Below are positions 1-11,699 of a DNA stretch of 64,000 bases, piece by piece (the first letter of the stretch is position 1; each line of letters starts with the position of its first letter). The translations under genes and the position numbers were made by a program. The notes below the pieces were generated by a model that ran no database searches, was not told where the DNA came from, and was given only the letters and a program-made list of their open reading frames with translations. Source of the stretch: Apostichopus japonicus (taxonomy: Eukaryota; Echinodermata; Holothuroidea; Aspidochirotida; Stichopodidae); contig NC_092569.1 of assembly GCF_037975245.1 (NCBI RefSeq), positions 11,162,501 through 11,226,500 of the forward strand. Reading direction: 5' to 3'.

Positions 1-66
1 GAGGGAAAGAGAAACAGAATAAGAGAGAAAGAAACATGTAAAAGTAAATCGACTGTAGAGACCTAC

Positions 67-833
67 CGTCCATCCACCAGAACTGTCTGCGTTATCACAG
101 TAAACCTCAAACGGTTCTAGATAACCATCTGGTTTGATCATGAAGACACCAGTAGAGTTATGAGATGAACATTGCTCCTGGACTTCTCTGCAATCTCTCG
201 GGTAATTCGATTGTTGGTAGAAGAAAAACGACGAACCTAGTACGTCCAAGAAAGTAAATTGGTTTGCTTTTGAGAGTTGATAAACAGTGAAGTTTAAATA
301 AAATGTAATTGTTATGTCTAACTAGCATGCGATGAATCTAAATATTAACGTATTTTAATATTAATGTATTTAGCACGCTGTATTGCCTGTTCTAGCTGAT
401 ATCCAACTTATCATTTGAAGGACACAAATCTTTCGAAATCGAACGAAAACGAAAAGTATATTTGTCTAAAACATTCACAATAAATGATCACTGAATGTTA
501 ATAACGATTGCTAAGGAAGTAAGATCATAAATATAACATAAACCTATGTATTCAAACAATTCTAATGATATTTAATCATGACGTCTTACCTGAAGACTTC
601 ACTTACATAACATTAAAGGACTGCAAAGTTAACTTACTTAAACTATTATCACTGACCGTTTAATAACCACTGATTAGGAAATAGCATCATAATTATAACG
701 TTAATCCACATATTCGTAAAATTTTTATGTTACTAAATCATGACGTCATATTTTGATGACTCATTTACATAAGATTAGAGGCCTGCCAAGTTCACTTACC
801 TACACTAGTGTCACCAGTGTTGTCATTGATTGT
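67..833 (-). CDS. Partial fibrinogen-related protein gene (5' part; continues beyond the left edge)
   Basis: Two exons are visible on the minus strand. Exon 800-833 (34 nt, phase 0 to 1) lies between an acceptor ending CTACAG and donor GTAAGTG; it encodes the linker TINDNTGDTSV. Exon 67-236 (170 nt, two bases then 56 codons) lies between acceptor CTAG and donor GTAGGT. It encodes the start of a fibrinogen-related domain: YPRDCREVQEQC, then STGVFMIKPDG, then EPFEVYCDN and a GGWT end, matching the first FReD exon of the three other FREP genes here. The shared codon at the junction is GGT. The signal-peptide exon should lie at higher coordinates but I could not find it. The remaining two FReD exons would be off the left edge. 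The family is secreted and lectin-like. Domain call is sure; exon limits are likely. Confidence 0.8.
495..819. repeat. Diverged tandem duplication (about 163-bp unit, two copies) ending at the FREP linker exon
   Basis: Blocks at about 495-656 and 657-819 align along their length, sharing an AATCATGACGTC segment, a CATTTACATAA-like segment and the ACTTAC splice-donor complement. The second copy contains most of the 34-nt linker exon. The first keeps a donor-like GTAAGT but its exon-equivalent frame is not open. It looks like an old local duplication that produced a dead extra linker exon. Confidence 0.5.
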
Positions 834-1999
834 CTGTAGAGCATCCTGTTAAATGGAAATTAATACAAAATATAGTTAATTGGCAAATTTACGTATTCAG
901 GTGTAACTAAGGTGATGTATACTTTACTCAGTATTTTAAATGACTGATATGCTGCAGTGCAGGGTGTGGTAAATGTGTGTGTGTGCATGGGAGGGGTGGG
1001 GCTGGCTCGGTGACAATACCGTCGTGCCTATCTCGCCACTTATTGCTACATGCGAAAACAATCTGGGAGGTGAGTAGGTTGATGGAACGAGTTGGAACTT
1101 TCTAGTTCGCAGTGCAACAATGTAATTAATCAGGCTATTGTTTCGAATTGTAAACTCGTTTAACAAATGCTTATTCCTTTAACCTCCAATTTTGAAGCTT
1201 GTTTGTTGATATCAAATATACAATCTTAACGGAGAATATATCATTTGAAACGAATGACGATATAACGACACTACTATCACCCTTATAAACCTAGATATAA
1301 GTTACGTTTTGTAAAATAAACAAATGAATTCACAACTTCGCATATTTATGTTGAAAAGCGTTACAAAGCCATTAGACGAACAAGTTTAAGAAAAGGCAAT
1401 TACTCTAACGTAGATATTTTATCTAGTACTTTGATATATATATATGCCTCTTTAACATAAACGAAGTATCATTTAGCAATAATTTCCTGGTTGGCACAAA
1501 TATAACAAACATATTGCGCCACGAAAATCACTCTGGGGAAGTTGTGACAACAAAATCACAATACTTGCATTGGCAGTAATGATAAAGTCACGAAAAACAA
1601 TATTTTTAATTTAAAGGAAGAATAGTCAATGACAAGATTTCCTTGTTTTTTTAAAAGACAAATGATTTCTCAAAAATCGTGTTTTTTGAAGTGGCAGTCG
1701 CAATTAGATAAAGAAAGGCACACAAGTTATTAAGCTGTGAGCAACTAAATATTACTGTATCTTGGAGCATTTGTAATAAGAGCTCTTCGAAGTAACATTC
1801 TTCATCAGAAGCGAACCAGGCGGCTGCGTAGAGTACGTTTAAGATAACATCAATATTACAACGAGAACCCTAAATTAGCAAACATGTTGCGAAATGGGTT
1901 GACAATTTTGTATATAATATTCGATGTATGTGGCCCCCCGTGCTCTCATCACCTTAGTCACCAAACTACAACTACTTAGAAAAATATTTTAGCTTCACC

Positions 2000-2125
2000 A
2001 AGGCCTACAGACACAAGTTAGTTACATAACCACCACTGCCTAGAGACAGACTTTAGTAACAAAACCTCCATGGCCTTAGAGACACAATTTAGTCACTAAA
2101 CCACCATGGTCTAGAAACACACTCT
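2000..2125. repeat. Short tandem repeat, about 40-bp period, three imperfect units
   Basis: Successive units share the pattern CCATGG - TAGAGACACA - TTAGTCAC - AAACCACC with substitutions and small indels. No coding potential seen. Confidence 0.5.
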
Positions 2126-2469
2126 CATCTCTTTCCCAATAAATATTCAGCTGTATTAATTTAAAATAAAATTTTGTTAACAATTTGAAGATACACAGTC
2201 ATCATCATTTCCGCGGTAGAAATGTTTTTCAAGAAAGATTAAAAGAAGTATTATTTTCTGGGAGACGGGGAGAATCCTACATCCTGTCATTTACTGTTTT
2301 TTTTTTCTTTTGTATCTGAGAATTACACTAACAAGGATGTCACCATGACAAAGAAGTTAAGAATTTGTTCCCTTTTTGTTGATGATTCAAACGCTGTTAA
2401 CTAATCAAACGGGAAAATCTAATTCTTGAACAAATAATTATTATACCTTCCTGGTAAACACTGATTGGA

Positions 2470-3110
2470 TGGGAATATCCTGATTTTGCTCCAAACTAGT
2501 GAGTTTTGTCATTCTATAAGATCTTAGTTTGCAAAAATTTACAGTAAGGAAATATTGAAATAAATTGGAACAGATGCTTCTAAGATATTTTCCACACGTT
2601 TCAAGCAGACTTTATCAGCAATAGTGTAAATTTAACATTTACCAAACATATACACTATGCCCGAAAGTAAAGAAGACTTTATTTTATGAAAACAAAATTT
2701 ATATAATGTTTATAAAATAAGTACCAATGAATTAATACCAAAGTACGGTACTACAATTTTGTTTAATTATATAGCAAAACATACACAGCTATCAGCTGTA
2801 TTTTCAGATGCAGATTTTTGTAACAGAGACTTGTTAAAAATTGGGTGATAATTTTCTGTGTAACGAGGTGTAAAATACATTGTAAACAAAATCTCTGCTT
2901 TCATGGTGGGGGGAGGGACTTTAATTTTGAGTTATAATTTACTATTATAATATCCCGATTCTGTTCCAAACTTGTGAATGATTTCACTCTGTAAAAGATC
3001 GATTAGAAAAAAAAACTCGTACGTCGGAAAATGACTGTGCGAAATTCTACCAGATATTTTGATTTAGTGTTATACGGTGCAAGCAGACATTTCCAACAAT
3101 AGCATAAAGT
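2470..3110. repeat. Two diverged direct copies of a segment of about 170 bp
   Basis: About 2470-2640 and 2945-3110 share an ordered series of short matches: AATATCC.GATT, TTCCAAACT.GTGA, AAGATC, CAAGCAGAC and CAATAG. The match is weak, so boundaries are approximate. Confidence 0.35.
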
Positions 3111-4329
3111 AAAAAAAAAAATGATGTGTTCTAACATGTGTTCTATGAAATGAGCATCGACCGATTTCCTGCAGTGCGAAAACTTATTGAATTGAATTTA
3201 TTTCATGATTAAAAAAGAAGCATACCAAAATATGGAAAAGGGTTATTACTTAGATAGTGTCAAATATTTTTGTCCTTGAAGTTAGCTCCACAATTTCTGG
3301 CATCGGAAAGCTCCTTACAGTTATATCTCAGAAAATTCCTTACGACCTTACAGCAAAATCTCAATAAATTTGAATTTAAATAAAACTTATTGATACTGGT
3401 ACAACAGTAACTACAGGGTCAGCTCCTAGGCAAGAAAACATGATATGTGAAACAGAATTTGCTTATTTAGTATTTCGACCTATTGAAAGGTTTAAATAAA
3501 CTTATATTATATAACACGTTGATTCGTTATCATGCCCTTCTAAACGATACACAGCAAATACAGTTCTGAATCGATAAATTATTTGGTAACACAAGACTAT
3601 ATTTTGGTCGGAAAGAACTGCGTCATTTGAAATTCCAATTCAACAATGATTAAAATAATTAAAGTTTAAGACAAATTAAAAGTTATATACTGGAGACGGT
3701 GTATGTCATATGACTAAAGGCAAACCGCATTTGTCGATTTTTTTTTACTACTAAAAAAACGCTGACGTCTTATAAAATAGCAATGAAGAGAAAATGCTGA
3801 TGGTTTTCTCAATTTATCATTTAACGTTACATGTTTCAGCAACATTGTTATCATTAACGCGTCATATCTTTACAGAGCGATACTATTCATAATAATTGTT
3901 CAATAAAAGTTGAAAATGATCAGACAAAACCCCATTAGAATATTTGTCACTATTTTGGACAATGCACGAATATGATAGATGCCGTATATTTTCGGCATAA
4001 TTTTCTAGTCCTTACAAAATGTTGTTTGCGACTTGATTGTTTCTTCCTCTAACCATTAAATATTACTTTTACCTAAAGTATTGATCCCAGCTAATAGAGA
4101 TTAGATTCACATTTTTATAACAAAACAAAACAAAAAGAGTTAAGAAAAAGTGTATGTTCTGTATGAATCATATCCTCCCAAATCCTTAATCCAGGGTTCC
4201 AGAATGGATATCGAAATTGGATTGCTTAACTTTTTTTTAAAACATGAAACTGCTTTCAATTAAATTTAGATTTAAAGAAACAGAGATCAAATAAACTTTT
4301 TATTCTGATATAGAAAAATTGGAAATTTC

Positions 4330-5850
4330 AGAGCCTGACACAGGTATATCTTACGTAAACTTGCAGGTTTATGTACAACGTCACTAATTTGATTTGGCTC
4401 TAAAGGTTCCATTGTTTCGTAAATTTTGAAAGTGAAGAAATAGGAAAGAAAGACAATTTTTAGATGATGATATGTGATAGCTTTTGATCATTGGCATATT
4501 ATTTACAACTGGAAGTTGTTACTAAAATTACATGGCTCAAAGCGTATACTAATTAAATTTATGTAGAAAAGAGATTACAGTTTGAGTCAGTGATATAATT
4601 TAACATATGATTTGTTTTCCTAAGCTCCACGATCGGAAATTATATTAAATAAAACATTTAGAAAACGTTGTGTAAATTACATTAATGTATACGGTGGGAT
4701 GCAATAGCTTGCTATTTTCAAATAACTTGTTACAGGCTTTTCTATAAACTTTACATTTTTGTATCCTCTTTTAAATATGCTTGAAATAAATTTTGAGCTA
4801 GCGCTAAACATGACGGCAAAATTACTTTCATCGACTACGTTGTTGCGCCAAAAAGGTTATGATACGATTTAATGTTTAAAAAAACAAATTTAGAAAGAGA
4901 GTCGCAAAGTACAGTTTGGAGATATAACACGATTTAATAAAAGTCCGTTTTGTAAACTTGAAAAAAAAAATGATAATAAAGATGCTACACATATAAAATT
5001 TGTTAACACAGAAATAAAATGCTTTGATAATATTCTAAAACCAAATATTGTAAATGCAAAGATACGTTGTTCCTAGTTTGACTTTCAGACTTGTTTTCAA
5101 TTGTAATCTTAAAAGGCAGCATATTTCATTAATTAATTGACGCAGGTACATAATACTTTAACTATCCGATCTAGGTAAACGTTACTAATTTAATTTGGAT
5201 CTAAGATTCCGATGTTTCGAAAATTTTGAAAGTGAAGCAAGAGGTAAGAAACACAATATTAAGATGATGAGATGTGATAGCTTTCGATCATTGGCATATT
5301 ATTTAGAAATGAATGCTGTTACTAAAATTAAATGGCTTAAAGCGTTTACTAATTAAATTTTGTAGAATAGAGATTACAGCTTGAGCCAGTGATATAATTT
5401 AACATGTGATTATTTTGCTAAGTGCCACGATCGTAAATAATATTAAATAAAACATTTAAACAAGTTTGTGTGAATACCACTAATTTAGCGGGGGATGCAA
5501 CAGCTTGCTATTTTCAAATAATTAGTTAGGCAATTTCCTATAAACTTTTTATTCTCTTTTTAATATGCTTGAAATGAATTTTCAGTTAAGCCTAAACATG
5601 ACGGCAAAATTATTTTCGAATAGTGTGTTTTACAGTTTGGAGATAAAACGCGATTTATTGAAAGTCAGTTTTGTAAACTTGAAACAACTTGAATAAAAAC
5701 GCCACACGTATTATATTTGGTAACGAGGAAAATAAATGCTCTGTTAAAATTCTAATAAAAAACACTTGAAAATGCAAAACTACGTTGATCTCGTTTGAAT
5801 TTTTCCGACTTTTTGTTCTATTGTTAGCTTAAACGGCAGAATATACCATA
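4330..5850. repeat. Tandem direct duplication, units about 0.8 and 0.7 kb
   Basis: Copy 1 (about 4330-5135) and copy 2 (about 5143-5850) stay collinear throughout. Shared landmarks include GTGATAGCTTT.GATCATTGG, GAGATTACAG, CACGATCG, AACATGACGGCAAAATTA and ACAGTTTGGAGAT. Many substitutions and small indels separate them, so the duplication is old. Neither copy is open in any frame. Confidence 0.7.
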
Positions 5851-8145
5851 AAAGAAAGTTTTGTTTTACAAACGTATCTCAAATTTGAATGAATCGATGA
5901 ATATTTCATTAATACTATTTCATGGGAGCTTATCCTTTTATCCGTTATTTTGAGGCATTTAAACTGGCACAGTTAGGATCAATTTTCACTTTAAATAGAT
6001 TTTTACTTCATTTTCATAAATTTTGGAAACTACTATATTTCAATTATAAAATCAAGTTCTTGTTTGACTATATGTCAATCGCTCTTTATATGTAATAATA
6101 TTCAATTAATAAAAATCTTGTTTGGAGTTGTTAAAATACACTACTTAATTCAAGGCGATGCTTTAATGATATTTTGGAATTTACACTCGGGAGGAAAATT
6201 AGTTTTGTTGTGTTCAGTTATGCCAAAAAACTAACATTAATGTCCAAATCTTTGAAACTCACTATCTTTTACATTTGATATTGATTCTTAGACAAGGTTG
6301 TGGAGAATATTAACTACTAATTTCTATAAAATGAAAGTTTTTGACTTTGATATAAAGGAGTCAATGAAATATAAATCTAATATGAAAGACATGTTTGCCT
6401 TAAAATGATAATGGACTGTTGATAAATTTAATTAATTACTTGTATTTTTTTCTAGTTTTCATAGTTTTCTACGAACTTAAGGTAATATTGCATTTAAAAT
6501 AAAAAGTATGGGCCAGAATAAGTTTGCTCAAATTATTTTCCAGTGTAGAGATTAATAATGAGAACTTTTAAAACCTAAGAAGTTTTAATTAGAAATACAA
6601 CAACATCACTTTTTACTGCTGGAAAGGGGAAAAGTTACTTACATAAATTGGTATACTCTATCATGGTGACTGAAGCTTTAATACTAACTGCAGCTAAATA
6701 ACAAGTCAAGCTAATTGAATTAAATAATGGGAGAGGTAAAAACAAAGTATCAAAATATCAAAGTTCTAAAACTTACCACCCGTTGTGGAAAGAGACAGCC
6801 TGTTGTCCAAAGGAAAAGAAAAACTTCAAAAACTTTTAACAATTTTCTGATCATCTTGATAATGGAGAGAATTGGAGTGTTCGGTGACCTGCTCTCTTCT
6901 GATGTAAACGGTGATAATGATTTCCTCTAAGGTGAAGCTACAAAATACTGAACCACTTAAAGTAACATGCAGCCTACAGTAGAGGAGACTGGCCATGCAG
7001 CTGGACATAACCAATGTTGCCAATTGTGTTATTTGTCATATTATACTGATAACATACCCTTCAACATTTGGACTTCGGTGATAAATGTCACTTATCCACA
7101 TCGGTAGATTTTTCAACACGGATATGCGTATGATAAAATTGTGCGGTGTGTATTTATAGGCTTTTATTGACAATGGTTCATGGGGTTACATAAACGTCGG
7201 TCGTGGGGGAAATCTTATTATTATATTAATGAAGTAGGTAGAAACAGTAAATTTGTAATGATTGTCTTCTAAAATATATTTTAATCTATTTTGGGTAGGT
7301 AGAGTAATTAATGTGAAAATAGTAACTCATGGACATATAAAAGCTATATTGCTTGAATTGCTTCTGGTGACTTGAACACAATAAATGTACAAATGAGAGT
7401 GTCTTCTGTCTGGCTGTATTTTACAAACTATTGAAGAAGGAAATGTGTTGAATCAATGTAGTCTATATCGTTGTATTTACCATGACAGTTCTGGGCAAAT
7501 AAATTCAATATCTTGAGCATTTTCGATATCTTATATTTGTCATCTGAATCTCTATTGTATGTCGAATTGCTAGTTGTATTTGCCTTCTTAGGGCCAATTA
7601 AATTTGAACTGAGTGTTTTACAAAGAACCATTTCAACCGATAAAGTCAATTTAGATCACAAGAAGAACTTAAAATCTTCCGTATGTAATAGTTATTTCTT
7701 CTTCAAGTGTGAATGATGCGTACACTCTTAACCGACTCTTAACCGGTAGGGCAATATATACAGGTACTTTCTTTGAAACCTTACCTTTTGTGTGTATAAA
7801 TGATAATACATTCCCATGTGGTGTAAAAAGAAGTATGGAGCGGGATATGTTCTCTCTCACTTTGAACATGATCAAACCAAGTACTGGAGATAATCGTCTG
7901 CTAAACTATATGACTTACACAGCTGCAGACTATGGTGTCATAAACAGGTTGGGCCCATTAACTAGTTATACGACCACCTGATGCATTTGCAGTGTAACTT
8001 ATGAATACTCTAGTTCTTTGGTGAATGAAGTGGTTTAGAATAATTGACCCAATCTTCGGGCTTCCTTGACTAAGAATCTTCAAGTTTTATAATAATTAAT
8101 AATAATAGTGCTATGAATGGCGAACGCGTCCGTAATCCTCTAAGT

Positions 8146-9166
8146 CAGGGGAGGGCAACCTACGGCCCTCGGGCTACATGCGGCCCGCCAATGATTACTT
8201 TGCGGCCCGTGAGATGTCTCAAGAAAAAGAACAAAATTAATCTAATTTGCAAGGGCGGCGGAACCGGGGGGGCACAGGGGGCACGTGCCCCCCACTTTTC
8301 CTCAGGGTTAAAAATGTGCCCTTTTTCTACATAAAAATTGAGGTGTCTCAGTTAGCAAGAGGCCAGGGAACCAGAATGAACACTCGGGAAGGGACGTTTC
8401 CGGCCATCTGAGGGGTTTGTAAAACCAAAAATTTTCTTGTACGCTCCGCGCCAACCGATGGTGCCGCTCCGCTCAGATAGTCATGCACACAGTTTTGCAA
8501 ATCCCGGCTACGCCCCTGACTTTAAATGAATTTATGTGGGTCAAACTCAAAGCTATTTCGAATGGAAAATTTTTTTTGAGATATTAACAAGAAATAAACT
8601 CTAATTCGGCATATTCCTACATTAGCAACTAGCATGATTTCACCTCATTTTGTCTCAATAGAAAACTTGTTTCTTGTTTCCCAATTTGCACATTGGATAT
8701 TGCAGTGCTAGTATGCATATTTTCCTTGAGGAGGGGGGGGGGGGCGTTGATGGAGTGATGTGTATATGCAAATAAGATAATACAATAGGAGTTATAAAGG
8801 GTACTAAATATAAGGCTACATCAGTCCAATCGAATTTCTGCAAAGTGCCCTTTGATGTCGGTGCCCCCCCCCCCGATTAAAAGTGCTTCCGCCGCCCTTG
8901 CTAATTTGCATCATCACAAAAACGAGCTAGTTGCTTAACTTTATCCGCACTAATGAATGCCTATTATCCCCATTAATTGTCAACTGTGCTGTATTGACAT
9001 CATGTTTTTGTGAATACAGATTTAGTACACGCACACACCTATTGCTTGAAAGTACTCGGAATGAAATATATGAAATCAACAGCATGTCGTTGGTAAGGTG
9101 TGGCCCAGTCAACATTTTACTCCTTATATCTGGCTCATTTATTCAAAAAGTGGTTCCCCACCACTG
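8146..9166 (+). mobile_element. hAT-type MITE interrupted by a second MITE
   Basis: The ends are CAGGGGAGGGCAACC and its imperfect inverted partner ending CCCCACCACTG. They are flanked by a perfect 8-bp target duplication CTCTAAGT (8138-8145 and 9167-9174). Eight-base duplications and CAG...CTG ends are typical of hAT elements. Without the nested insert the element would be about 0.36 kb. A related uninterrupted copy in the opposite orientation lies at 25292-25625. It has no transposase and is non-autonomous. Confidence 0.85.
8250..8900 (+). mobile_element. Non-autonomous hAT-type element, CAAGGGCGGCGGAA family, copy 1 (nested)
   Basis: The terminal inverted repeats are CAAGGGCGGCGGAA and TTCCGCCGCCCTTG. 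The perfect 8-bp target duplication CTAATTTG lies at 8242-8249 and 8901-8908. It sits inside the hAT MITE 8146-9166, so it is the younger insertion. G/C homopolymers lie near both ends. Related copies are at 24222-24876 (inverted) and 26837-27613. No protein is encoded. Confidence 0.9.
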
Positions 9167-9174
9167 CTCTAAGT

Positions 9175-10774
9175 GATCTAGTGTACCAAAAAAAAAAACT
9201 TCTACAACGCGACAGAATCCGCATTCAATAAACGAAGTGTTGGTGAAATTAAGACATTGTCGGGAAATGCTTCCTGGATTGCTTCCAAGTCCGATATGAC
9301 AATATATAATCAAAGCAAAAATAATTTATCTCTTGTAAAGTTTAATAATCTTGTGAAGTTCGTTTAGATCATCTTCGAATTTGAGAAAGTTTACTGGACC
9401 TTACAAAATGGTTGCTCTTTTTATTTATTTACATACACTACTATATCAGTCGTGATTTTACTTGGGTATATATGTTCACAGTTACACAGAGCGTGTGTGA
9501 TAGAATAGGCTGTCGTTTTTACAAATATCTACTTTTGTATGACATATGACATTTTTTTTTGTAAAAGAGAGACAAAAGCTGTGGTGATAAAAAGATGTTA
9601 GAAAACAAATGAATATCTCGTTCGCAGCTTTATCAGTGGTCTGTTGTTACTCTCTTCTGCAGGAGTGTCTTGACAATATCTCTTATTAACCAAGTTTACC
9701 CACTGATAAGTAAAATAAAACGTGTAAATGTAAGCACATAACATATTGGCCGTCGCGTCATTTTGCATATTGGATTATGATATACTTCAGTAACACAATT
9801 ACACTTATCCACGTAGTAGAAATACACACAGATCTGTCTTTTCGTTCTTTCATTGAGTGAATTTTGAAGATTGGATGTTTAATAGTCTTGCAGGATGAGA
9901 GTTGTAATGTAATTTAATCTACTGATAAAGTGTATTCAGTAATAAGCGCCACAGTTTTAGGTTGTTGGCAATCTTTTCTTATACCTACCAGCCAGTGTTT
10001 ATGTGAAATTCACATCACGAGAACAAACAGAAAGTCATCATACGTGTTAATATACAGTATCCTATTTCAATGTCAAAATCTTACATATATGTTGATTTGT
10101 AATTCAGGAGAGATAGAACGTACACTTGGTTTTTCGCGTTGGTGGGTCTGGGTTGCGCTTAGATCTAAATGTAAATGGAATAGATCTCTTAATTCTGAAA
10201 AGCACCAACAATCAAGGGTATGGTCTATAGAAGACACATTCGACAGGTAATATGAATTGATGATGGTAAACGATAAGAGCTAGGGTTAGGGGTATGTTTA
10301 AGGTAAGCGAATAGGGTGTTTAAGGTTACAGGGCTTTGGGTTGGGTTTAGTAATGAGGTAGAGGGTGGAAGAGAGAGGGTACATTGTCGTAGGTAAAGCT
10401 ACGTGAGGATTATGTTACACCCAAATCCTGTTCACAATACTGGTCTTCATATCCATTTAGTTCAAAATTCATATAACGTAGCTTGTATCACTTACCAGTA
10501 ACTTACAAACCTGCCACACCCCATATCACAATCGGCAATATAAGGGTAGGTATAGAATAAACAGGGGCACTGTTACAGAATAGTATGGCTAGAAGATCAT
10601 TACAAGAAGGGAGCTATATCGTATTGCTTGAACAGCCAAACAGCTGAATATAAAAAGTGAACTGTTAAACCGACACAACATGGATTATGTTCAGAAAAAA
10701 GTCAGATATAGGGTGGTAAGGATCCCTTATGAAGTTTAATCAGGGTGCATAGAGGTTAGATCCAGATTAAGGAC
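9175..10774. other. Non-coding stretch with no recognised feature
   Basis: No exon with a recognisable domain, RNA gene or element end was seen. Open frames are short and unlike any family I know. Confidence 0.45.
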
Positions 10775-11530
10775 GACAGTGCCGTCGAATTCAATACAAA
10801 ACTGGAAATGAGTATCGATTTCTTGCGGCATTGAAAATGAATGTAGCAGAATAGGTCCGTAATTACCCTTTCTGATATGGATTTTTGTGCTTTGAAATCT
10901 CTACGTTATAACGAAATACATATGAATATGCTGCACTGCCCCTTATTCGGCACCTTGCCTCTAGCTATGAGGCATAGACACTTTGGCAATCATTCAAATG
11001 TTCATGAGGAAATAATAGTACCAGTTGTGATTCGTTGATTCAATATGAAGAAAAAACCCTTAACGTTAAGATTGAATTGTCAATGACAGCTAATAATATC
11101 TTCTGTTTTAGCACTCATTCAACAAATTCAGAAACAACCTGCTAACAAGTGCATTCCAATATCGTTAATCAGCAAAATTGCCTCATTTTCAAACAAGAGA
11201 ATGAAACCGTCACTGGGATGTCTTTAAAACCGATATACTTGTACTATAAAAGCTCAGCCTTTTATACCGTGTAAAGTGTACAAATGGTCGTTATATAGGC
11301 TAAACAGGAAACAATTCGCCATTTGTGAGTGAGATGTCATTGACAGAAAAAAGGTACGAAGAGACAAAAACAAGTAAACAAATTTCAGAGTCATAAATAT
11401 TGATAACTCTAAGCCTTGAATAACATGTAGTTTCCCGTAATATCCTTTGTAATAGTGTAATAGGTGTATCAAATGGTAAATTTAATAACTTAAAGAAAAG
11501 GAAGACTGATAATCACTTCAGACCTTCATA
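10775..11530. repeat. Dispersed segmental duplicate, copy 1 (partner 29435-30356)
   Basis: Direct partner of 29435-30356. Shared landmarks in order: AGTGCCGTCGAATTCAAT, TTTCTTGCGGCATTG, GATATGGATTTTTGTGCTTT, AATTGTCAATGACAGC, CTCAGCCTTTTATACC and AACATGTAGTTTCCCG. Small indels interrupt the match, which spans most of the segment. It may be a non-coding transposon family; I saw no ends or coding sequence. Confidence 0.75.
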
Positions 11531-11575
11531 TTTCAACATAACATAACTGTGGAGGTTTTGGTGTGTGGAGTAGGC

Positions 11576-11690
11576 GAGAGGTAAGTGTGGACGTGTGTGT
11601 GAGTTCGCTCGAGAGAGTGTGTGGAGTATGCGAGGGGTAAGCGTGTGTGTGTGTGGGTTGTGTGTGGGTTGGGGGTGGGGTAGTTGGAGA
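11576..11690. repeat. GT-rich simple sequence
   Basis: Runs of GTGTGTG broken by GGAGTAGGCGAGAGG-like segments. It is low complexity; apparent peptides rich in T, P and H on the minus strand are a by-product. Confidence 0.6.
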
Positions 11691-11699
11691 CAAAGGAAA

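Larger units (their letters stand above)
834..8137. other. Long non-coding stretch, AT-rich
   Basis: No exon, RNA gene or intact mobile element could be supported on either strand. Open frames here are short and show no family resemblance. Part of it is probably the first intron and upstream region of the minus-strand FREP gene at the left edge. Its only structure is a set of diverged duplications, listed separately. Confidence 0.5.

Noticed and set aside
6760-6800. Possible tiny exon on the minus strand (TTTGGACAACAG acceptor, GTAAGT donor, 23 nt)
   Set aside because: Good splice-like sites, but its length would break the frame between signal and linker exons of the left-edge FREP, and no partner exon was found.
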